Assembly (NCBI GenBank): GCA_011390615.1 | Contig: JAABSB010000022.1 | Span: 1-32,683, forward strand | Direction: 5' to 3' | Length of the DNA stretch: 32,683 bases | DNA from: Desulfotignum sp. | GTDB lineage: Bacteria; Desulfobacterota; Desulfobacteria; Desulfobacterales; Desulfobacteraceae | Shown here: positions 26,485-32,683 of the stretch, piece by piece | Position numbering within the stretch: position 1 is the stretch's first letter | How the letters are laid out: each line of letters opens with the position of its first letter | The notes under the pieces: model-generated | Told to the model about the DNA's origin: nothing | What the model saw: the letters and a program-made list of their open reading frames with translations, nothing else | Database searches by the model: none | Translations under genes and position numbers: made by a program

Positions 26485-27821
26485 GTCTTGAATTCATGAC
26501 TGTGGCCATGTTTGTCACCCTTATTTTCGCCATCATGCTGGGGCATCCACTGGCCTATACCCTGGCAGCGGTTGCCACTCTGTTCGGCCTGATCGACAAC
26601 GGGTTCAATATCCCCATTCTGTTTGAGATGTTTATCAACAATACCTGGGGGTTGATGGAAAACTACACCCTGGTGGCCATCCCCTTGTTTATTCTCATGG
26701 CCCAGCTTCTGGACAGATCCAAGGTGTCTGAGGCCCTGTTTGAATCCATGTACGTGGTGCTGGGCAGTATCAAGGGCGGCCTGGGCCTGGCAGTGGTACT
26801 GGTGTGTACGGTATTTGCCGCCACCACGGGGATTATCGGGGCATCGGTGGTGGCCATGGGGCTGCTGGCCACCCCGGCCCTCATGAACAAAGGCTACCAG
26901 AAAGAAATGACGGCAGGTATCATCTGCGCTTCAGGCACCCTGGGTATTCTGATTCCGCCCTCCATCATGATGGTGGTGTACGGCGGACTCACGGGCATGA
27001 AGGAAACGTCTGTGGGCAATCTGTTTGCCGGTGCCATCTTCCCGGGTCTTTTGCTGGCAGGCCTGTATTTCGCCTATATCCTCATTCGCTGTAATATCAA
27101 CCCGACACTGGGTCCTCCTATTTCAAAAGATGAGGCATCCGGCTACACGGCAGCCCAGAAATGGGCCATGACCCTGAAATCTCTGGTCCCGCCCCTGGCA
27201 TTGATCCTGGCGGTCATGGGAACGATCCTCGGCGGGGTGGCCACCCCCACGGAAGCCGCCGGTCTGGGGGCCTTCGGTGCCGTACTTCTGGCCTTTTTCA
27301 ACAGAAAGCTCAACTGGACCGTGCTCAAGGAAAGTGCCTATGCCACGTTGAAAACCACCTCCATGGTCATGATGCTGTTCATCGGCGGCAAATTTTTCTC
27401 CGCCGTTTTTCTGAGCATGGGCGGCGGGGATGTGGTAGCGGATCTGCTCATCGGTTCGGGCATGAACCAGTGGATTATTCTGTTCATCATGATGTTCATC
27501 GTGTTCATCATGGGCATGTTTATTGATTGGGCTGCCATCCTGCTGGTGACAGTACCCATCTTTCTGCCCATTGCCATTGAACTGGGATTTGATCCGTTGT
27601 GGTTCTCCCTGCTGCTGTGCGTGAATCTCCAGACCTCTTTTCTCACCCCGCCCTTTGGGTATGCCCTGTTTTATTTCAAGGGTGTGGCGCCGCCGCAATT
27701 TACCATGATGCATATTTACAGAGGTATCATGCCTTTCGTCCTGCTGCAGTTGATCAGTATTGCATTACTGTGCCTGTTCCCGTCTCTGGTTACCTGGCTG
27801 CCGGGTGTGTTTTTTGGATAA
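26481..27821 (+). CDS. TRAP transporter large permease (DctM)
   Basis: Polytopic; GIIGASVVAMGLLATPALMNKGYQKEMTAGIICASGTLGILIPPSIMMVVYG; GGVATPTEAAGLGAFGA. Confidence 0.95.
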   Translation: MSLEFMTVAMFVTLIFAIMLGHPLAYTLAAVATLFGLIDNGFNIPILFEMFINNTWGLMENYTLVAIPLFILMAQLLDRSKVSEALFESMYVVLGSIKGGLGLAVVLVCTVFAATTGIIGASVVAMGLLATPALMNKGYQKEMTAGIICASGTLGILIPPSIMMVVYGGLTGMKETSVGNLFAGAIFPGLLLAGLYFAYILIRCNINPTLGPPISKDEASGYTAAQKWAMTLKSLVPPLALILAVMGTILGGVATPTEAAGLGAFGAVLLAFFNRKLNWTVLKESAYATLKTTSMVMMLFIGGKFFSAVFLSMGGGDVVADLLIGSGMNQWIILFIMMFIVFIMGMFIDWAAILLVTVPIFLPIAIELGFDPLWFSLLLCVNLQTSFLTPPFGYALFYFKGVAPPQFTMMHIYRGIMPFVLLQLISIALLCLFPSLVTWLPGVFFG

Positions 27822-27834
27822 GGGCTGTTAGCTC

Positions 27835-27856
27835 TTAGTTGTTAGCGCTTAGCTGA
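27835..27856. repeat. TTAGC-type degenerate intergenic repeat, copy 2
   Basis: TTAGTTGTTAGCGCTTAGCTGA, 20/22 identical to 5745-5766. Confidence 0.7.
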
Positions 27857-27890
27857 TGAACTTATTAATGACGGCTCTTATATAAAAGGG

Positions 27891-27952
27891 GTATGCCCTG
27901 CCGGGCATACGAATCATGAAAGAAGATTCAGCTGGTTATGTATTTCTTTCAT
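27891..27952 (+). other. Two consecutive hairpins in the lutC-like leader
   Basis: GTATGCCC-tgcc-GGGCATAC (27891-27910) and ATGAAAGAA (27916-27924) / TTCTTTCAT (27944-27952). Confidence 0.5.
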
Positions 27953-27968
27953 AAAAAGGGAGGCAGAT

Positions 27969-28586
27969 ATGGTGAATACCACTACCGGCAGTACAAAGGA
28001 ACTGGCTGCAGTGTTTACACAAAAAGCCTCCCTGGTGAGTGCCTGTGTCCATGAGGCAAAAGACCGGACAGAGGCCATGGACAAAACCCTTGCACTGCTG
28101 GCCCAAAAACCGCCTCTGGACCCGCAGATGGCATCTGGAAAAAAACAGGATCCATCCAAAAGAATTCTGGCAGCCCCCAACCTGGATCATGACGGATTCC
28201 AGCAGCTGTCTGACCTGTGCCGGGCATTTCCCCATATTCACCTGATCCGGGACAGGCTGCGTGATTTTCCCGGGGGCATTGACATGGGGGTGACCACTGC
28301 GGATTTCGGTATTGCAGACACCGGCACCCTGGTCATCAATTCCAATGACGAACACACCCGCCTGGCCACCATGCTCTGTGAGGTGCATGTGGCCATACTG
28401 GCTGTGTCGGATATCCGGGAAACCGCCCTTTCCATGACCAAAGAACTGGAAATGCTGGTCGGCCGGAAGGGATCCTACACCGCCTTTGTCACTGGCGCCA
28501 GCCGGACCGCCGATATTGAGCGGGTTTTGGCCATCGGGGTGCATGGACCCCTAGAGTTGCATATCATCCTGGTGGAGGAAAAATAA
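27969..28586 (+). CDS. LUD-domain protein, LutC/LldG family
   Basis: GIDMGVTTADFGIADTGTLVINSNDEHTRLATMLCEVHVAIL; SYTAFVTGASRTADIERVLAIGVHGPLELHIILVE. Confidence 0.9.
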   Translation: MVNTTTGSTKELAAVFTQKASLVSACVHEAKDRTEAMDKTLALLAQKPPLDPQMASGKKQDPSKRILAAPNLDHDGFQQLSDLCRAFPHIHLIRDRLRDFPGGIDMGVTTADFGIADTGTLVINSNDEHTRLATMLCEVHVAILAVSDIRETALSMTKELEMLVGRKGSYTAFVTGASRTADIERVLAIGVHGPLELHIILVEEK

Positions 28587-30745
28587 TGGAGAGCCACGAA
28601 AACCTCAAATCCTATAAACACCGTCTGGATGATGCCCTGGACAACCATTTTCTGCGCCAGGCCATGGACAAATTCGCCGTGGCCTACCGCACGTCCAGAG
28701 AAAACGCCTTTGCCGGCATGGATGTGGCAGACCTGATCCAGCAGGTAGCAGATATCAAGGCGGCAGCTATTGCAGACAGCAAAGCTCTGCTGGAACGGTT
28801 TATCAAAAAGGCAACGGCACATGGTGTTCATGTGCACCTGGCAGATACGGCAGAAGATGCCAACCGCATCATCGGTGAGATCGCCCAAAAAACCGGTTCA
28901 AAAAAGATTGTCAAATCAAAATCCATGACCGCAGAAGAGATCCATCTCAACAGATGGCTGGAAAATCTGGGGGTGGAGGTCACAGAAACCGATCTGGGGG
29001 AATGGATTGTTCAGCTGCGCAAAGAAGGCCCTTCCCACATGGTCATGCCGGCCATCCACCTGTCACGCTTCCAGGTCGCGGACCTGTTTTCCGATGTCAC
29101 CGGAACAGACCAGGATGCAGAGATCGACCGGCTGGTCAAGGTGGCCAGAAAAGAGCTGCGGGAAAAATTTGTGCAAGCGGATATGGGCATTACCGGTGCC
29201 AACTATGCTTTGGCTGACACCGGCACCATCGGCATTGCCACCAATGAGGGCAATGCACGGCTGGTCACCACCCTGCCGAAGGTGCACGTGGCCCTGGTGG
29301 GCATTGACAAACTGCTGCCCACCCTGGCTGATGCATTGACCGTGAACCGGATTCTGCCCAAAAACGCCACCGGCCAGGCCATCACCTCCTATGTCACCTG
29401 GATCACCGGGCCGTCTGAATGCACCACCGCCCCGTCCGGAAAACGGGAAATGCACATCGTGTTTCTGGACAACGGCCGCAGCAAAATTGCGGCAGATCCG
29501 GTGTTCGCCCAGGTGCTCCAGTGTGTGCGGTGCGGGGCCTGCGCCAATGTGTGCCCGGTGTACCGCATGGTGGGGGGCCACCAGATGGGACACATCTATA
29601 TCGGGGCCATCGGCCTGATCACCACCTATTTTTTCCACGGCATAGAAAATGCCAAAAATCTGGTGCAGAACTGCACCAACTGCGGGGCGTGCAAGGCGGT
29701 GTGTGCCGGCGGCATCGACCTGCCCCACCTGATCAAGGAGATCCATGCACGGATTCAGGATGAAGCCGGGCATCCCCTGCAGAGCCTGCTGCTGGGCAAG
29801 GTACTCAAGAGCAGAAAGCTGTTTCATTCTCTTTTGCGCACGGCCCACCTGGCCCAGAAACCGCTGCTGGATAAAAAAGAGAAACCCTATCTGCGGCACC
29901 TGCCCATGATTTTTTCTTCGGATCACAATTTCAGAAGATTGCCGGCCATTGCGGATGTGCCGTTCCGGGACCGGTTTGAAAAATTGCATAAGCCAACGGA
30001 CAATCCCAGGTTCACCATTGCGCTTTTTTCCGGATGTGTTCAGGATTTTGTCTATCCAGAACATCTGGAAGCCGCCATGAAAGGGTTTGCAATGCACAAC
30101 ATCCATGTGACATTCCCCATGGGGCAGTCCTGCTGCGGCCTGCCTGCCGTGAGCATGGGGGAAAAATCAGCGGCCCGGGATGTGGCCCTCCAGAACCTTG
30201 ATGCGGTTGACCTGGATACGGTGGATTACATTGTGACCCTGTGCGCTTCCTGCGCCTCCCATCTTACGCACGGTGTGCCCAAACTGCTCAAGGACTATGC
30301 CCCCAAAAAAGCGGCGGCATTTGCTGACAAGGTGGTGCCGTATTCGGTGTTCATGAACGATATTGTGGGCATTGCATCTGCGGTCAGAACTGGCGCGGAT
30401 GTCGGCCGGAAAACCGCGTTTCACTCTCCCTGCCACCTGTGCCGGGGCCTGGGGGTGCACAACACCCCCCATGAGCTGATTGAAAAATCGGGAAACCAGT
30501 ATGTTCCCACAGATGAAGAAGAAACCTGCTGCGGGTTCGGCGGCAGTTTTTCCACCACCTTCCCGGCGGTGTCCAATGAAATTCTCACCAGAAAACTGGA
30601 TGATGTAACAGAATCCGGTGCCGATCTCCTGGTAACCGAATGTCCGGGGTGCGTGCTCCAGCTCCGGGGCGGGGTTGCCAAACAGGGCAGAAAATTCACG
30701 GTGTGTCACCTGTCTGAACTGCTGTATCCCCAATCGGAACCCTGA
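28586..30745 (+). CDS. Fused LutB-LutA type L-lactate dehydrogenase iron-sulfur protein (LUD + 2x[4Fe-4S] + CCG domains)
   Basis: LUD part SKKIVKSKSMTAEEIHLNRWLENLGVEVTETDLGEWIVQL; ferredoxin motifs CVRCGACANVCPVY and CTNCGACKAVCAGG; CCG motifs GQSCCGLPAV and ETCCGFGGSFS. Confidence 0.92.
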   Translation: MESHENLKSYKHRLDDALDNHFLRQAMDKFAVAYRTSRENAFAGMDVADLIQQVADIKAAAIADSKALLERFIKKATAHGVHVHLADTAEDANRIIGEIAQKTGSKKIVKSKSMTAEEIHLNRWLENLGVEVTETDLGEWIVQLRKEGPSHMVMPAIHLSRFQVADLFSDVTGTDQDAEIDRLVKVARKELREKFVQADMGITGANYALADTGTIGIATNEGNARLVTTLPKVHVALVGIDKLLPTLADALTVNRILPKNATGQAITSYVTWITGPSECTTAPSGKREMHIVFLDNGRSKIAADPVFAQVLQCVRCGACANVCPVYRMVGGHQMGHIYIGAIGLITTYFFHGIENAKNLVQNCTNCGACKAVCAGGIDLPHLIKEIHARIQDEAGHPLQSLLLGKVLKSRKLFHSLLRTAHLAQKPLLDKKEKPYLRHLPMIFSSDHNFRRLPAIADVPFRDRFEKLHKPTDNPRFTIALFSGCVQDFVYPEHLEAAMKGFAMHNIHVTFPMGQSCCGLPAVSMGEKSAARDVALQNLDAVDLDTVDYIVTLCASCASHLTHGVPKLLKDYAPKKAAAFADKVVPYSVFMNDIVGIASAVRTGADVGRKTAFHSPCHLCRGLGVHNTPHELIEKSGNQYVPTDEEETCCGFGGSFSTTFPAVSNEILTRKLDDVTESGADLLVTECPGCVLQLRGGVAKQGRKFTVCHLSELLYPQSEP

Positions 30746-30855
30746 TTTTCCCTGGCTTGTGTTTCTCTGGCATTCATGTTAGGGTCAGGTCTTAAGATTG
30801 CGAAAATAATACGCAATTTCAAAAATATTTTAAACAAGAAAAGAAAAGGAGAACA

Positions 30856-31641
30856 ATGCAGACCCCGAAACGACATCGTATTCAACTGCCGCAAACTTCC
30901 GCCAGCAGCCTGTCCCAGGATGAAGCGTACTTTTATGTGTATACATCAGATAAAGAAAAAATCAAACTGCGGTTCCATGATTATGACAAAATATATGACA
31001 TGCCCGGGCTGTATGAACAGATATTTTATGACCGCCTCAAGTGTGTTTCACCTGTCAAGGTGGCGGAAATTCTGAAATCCGCCATCAACCAGACCAATGA
31101 AAATTTTACGGAACTGCGGGTGCTGGATCTGGGCGCAGGAAACGGGTTAATGGGAGAAGCCTTTAAAAAATACGGCGTCGCCCGTCTGGTGGGCGTAGAT
31201 ATCATACCTGAAGCCAAAACAGCAACGGAGCGGGACAGGCCCCATCTGTACGATGCCTACTATGTATCCGATTTTTGCAATCTGTCCACAGATGAAAAAG
31301 AAGAATACCGGTCCTGGTCTTTGAACTGCCTGACCGTTGTTGCGGCCCTGGGTTTCGGTGATATCCCCACCAAAGCATTTGTTGAAGCATTCAACGTGAT
31401 TCAGTCCGAAGGATGGGTGGGATTCAACATCAAGGAGACCTTTTTGAACGAATCTGATAATTCCGGATTTTCCCGCATGATCCGGGAACTGATTTTTTCT
31501 AAATATATGGACATGTATCATCTGGAGCGTTACCGGCATCGCCTGTCCATAGAAGGAGAACCCCTCTATTACTACGCCATCGCTGCAAGGAAAAACGCAG
31601 ATATTCCTGAAGAACTTGTCGAAAAATTTTCCGCACAGTAA
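30856..31641 (+). CDS. Class I SAM-dependent methyltransferase-like protein
   Basis: ELRVLDLGAGNGLMGEAFKKYGVARLVGVDIIPEA (motif I and II-like); RBS AAAGGAG upstream. Confidence 0.8.
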   Translation: MQTPKRHRIQLPQTSASSLSQDEAYFYVYTSDKEKIKLRFHDYDKIYDMPGLYEQIFYDRLKCVSPVKVAEILKSAINQTNENFTELRVLDLGAGNGLMGEAFKKYGVARLVGVDIIPEAKTATERDRPHLYDAYYVSDFCNLSTDEKEEYRSWSLNCLTVVAALGFGDIPTKAFVEAFNVIQSEGWVGFNIKETFLNESDNSGFSRMIRELIFSKYMDMYHLERYRHRLSIEGEPLYYYAIAARKNADIPEELVEKFSAQ

Positions 31642-31696
31642 TACCCCTTCGCAACATGCCGGCATCAGGTTTTTTCCCGGCAACTGTATCTATGCC

Positions 31697-32518
31697 CTAT
31701 GCCAGTGCGGGTTTTCCTATCCGCATTGGTTCAGGGGTGAAAACAGGGCCGGGAATACTGGTGGAGGTCATTGATTCATTGAGTTCCTGGTCGGCCCCGT
31801 AAATTTCACGCACCACCGACGGGGTGAGCCTGGAAGGCACATCATCAAACACGATGCGGCCTTCCAGCATGCCGATCACCCGGTCACAATAGGTTCTTGC
31901 CGTATCCAGGGTGTGCAGGTTGCACAGCACGGTCAGATGGTCCCGGTCCCGGATCTCCCGCAGGGCGGTCATCACTTTTTCCGCGCTCAACGGATCCAGG
32001 GAGGCGATGGGTTCATCCGCCAGCACCATTTTGGGCTGCTGCATCAGGGCCCGGGCAATTGCCACGCGCTGCTGCTGTCCCCCGGAAAGGGTTTCGGCCC
32101 GCTGCAGGGCCTGGTCCGCAATTCCCAGCCGGTCCAGGGCGGCCAGGGCTTCATCCACCATGTGCCTGCCGAAGATACTGAACAGGCTCTTGATGGTGCT
32201 GTGGCCGTTGAGCCGGCCCATGAGCACATTGGTTACCACGTTCAGCCGGGGCACCAGGTTGAACTGCTGGAAAATCATGGCGCAGTCCCGCTGCCACCGC
32301 CGTTTTTCGCTGCCGGAAAGCTGCAGTATGTCACGGTCATTGATCCGGATGGATCCCCGGGTGGCATCGGTGAGCCGGTTAATCATGCGGAGAAGCGTGG
32401 ATTTGCCGGCACCGGACGGTCCGATCACACCTACCATCTGGGGCTGGTCAATGGAAAAAGACACGGCATCCACAGCGGTGATTTTTCCGAATGTCTTGGT
32501 CAGGTCTGCTATTTTCAT
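31697..32518 (-). CDS. Phosphonate-type ABC transporter ATP-binding protein (PhnC-like)
   Basis: Walker [13 protein letters not shown], signature [51 protein letters not shown] typical PhnC. Confidence 0.88.
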   Translation of the reverse strand: MKIADLTKTFGKITAVDAVSFSIDQPQMVGVIGPSGAGKSTLLRMINRLTDATRGSIRINDRDILQLSGSEKRRWQRDCAMIFQQFNLVPRLNVVTNVLMGRLNGHSTIKSLFSIFGRHMVDEALAALDRLGIADQALQRAETLSGGQQQRVAIARALMQQPKMVLADEPIASLDPLSAEKVMTALREIRDRDHLTVLCNLHTLDTARTYCDRVIGMLEGRIVFDDVPSRLTPSVVREIYGADQELNESMTSTSIPGPVFTPEPMRIGKPALA

Positions 32519-32561
32519 GGCATCCTCAATTGGTTTGGATAAAAAGGTTCATCTGCAATGA

Positions 32562-32683
32562 TCATGTTCCGGACCGGCCGTGAATCAGGCGGCCCCGCAA
32601 TTTTCCGGAAACCGTGTCCATGACCATGACCAGGGAAATGGTCAGCAGAATGAGATAAAATACATTTTCCCAGTGGCGCTGGG
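32562..32683 (-). CDS. C-terminal end of PhnE-like ABC permease (runs off window end)
   Basis: Minus-strand reading QRHWENVFYLILLTISLVMVMDTVSGKLRGRLIHGRSGT*, matching the PhnE-like C-terminus; immediately upstream of the PhnC-like gene. Confidence 0.6.
   Translation of the reverse strand, partial: QRHWENVFYLILLTISLVMVMDTVSGKLRGRLIHGRSGT

Noticed and set aside
27123-27713. 196-aa His/Gln/Gly-rich minus-strand ORF antisense to dctM
   Set aside because: Composition is what the reverse complement of a hydrophobic membrane protein gene produces.
29063-30106. 347-aa minus-strand ORF antisense to the LutBA gene
   Set aside because: Shadow ORF; Cys motifs and RBS support the plus-strand gene.
31657-31682. 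TGCCGG/CCGGCA hairpin between methyltransferase and PhnC-like genes
   Set aside because: Six-bp stem with T-run in the loop rather than after the stem; too weak to call as a terminator.
1-32683. CRISPR arrays, tRNA/rRNA genes, toxin-antitoxin pairs, prophage or defence systems
   Set aside because: No spaced direct-repeat array, RNA gene or defence-family protein was recognised on either strand by reading; a tool-based scan would be needed to exclude small RNAs.

Overview
The window has the gene content of a strictly anaerobic, sulfate-reducer-like deltaproteobacterium (Desulfobacteraceae-like). This is inferred from gene content only; no rRNA or tRNA was seen. Left part: 5' portion of an acyl-CoA synthetase, a NarL-type response regulator and Cache/HAMP/PAS histidine kinase, a chemotaxis receptor, an RlmN-like radical SAM protein and a diguanylate cyclase. 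Middle, all on the minus strand: a YcaO-TPR protein, a MOSC protein, a zinc-motif anti-sigma/ECF sigma pair, a CDF transporter, MutY, a TgpA/DUF58/MoxR operon and leucyl aminopeptidase. These are followed by a plus-strand CBS protein. Right part (19.9-30.7 kb): a divergent hydroxy-acid utilisation locus with a FadR-type GntR regulator, a 3-hydroxybutyrate-dehydrogenase-like SDR, GlcF/GlcD-type oxidase, a DctPQM TRAP transporter of the TakP/lactate-binding type, LutC and a fused LutB-LutA protein. The end holds a methyltransferase and part of a phosphonate-type ABC transporter. Main non-coding observations: two TGGTAYTACCA operator-like palindromes and a spaced 11-bp dyad between glcD and dctP; a strong hairpin between dctP and dctQ; an 11-bp inverted repeat that loops out the Shine-Dalgarno of the ECF sigma gene; and two copies of a degenerate TTAGC-type intergenic repeat about 22 kb apart. 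No CRISPR array, prophage or intact transposase was found.
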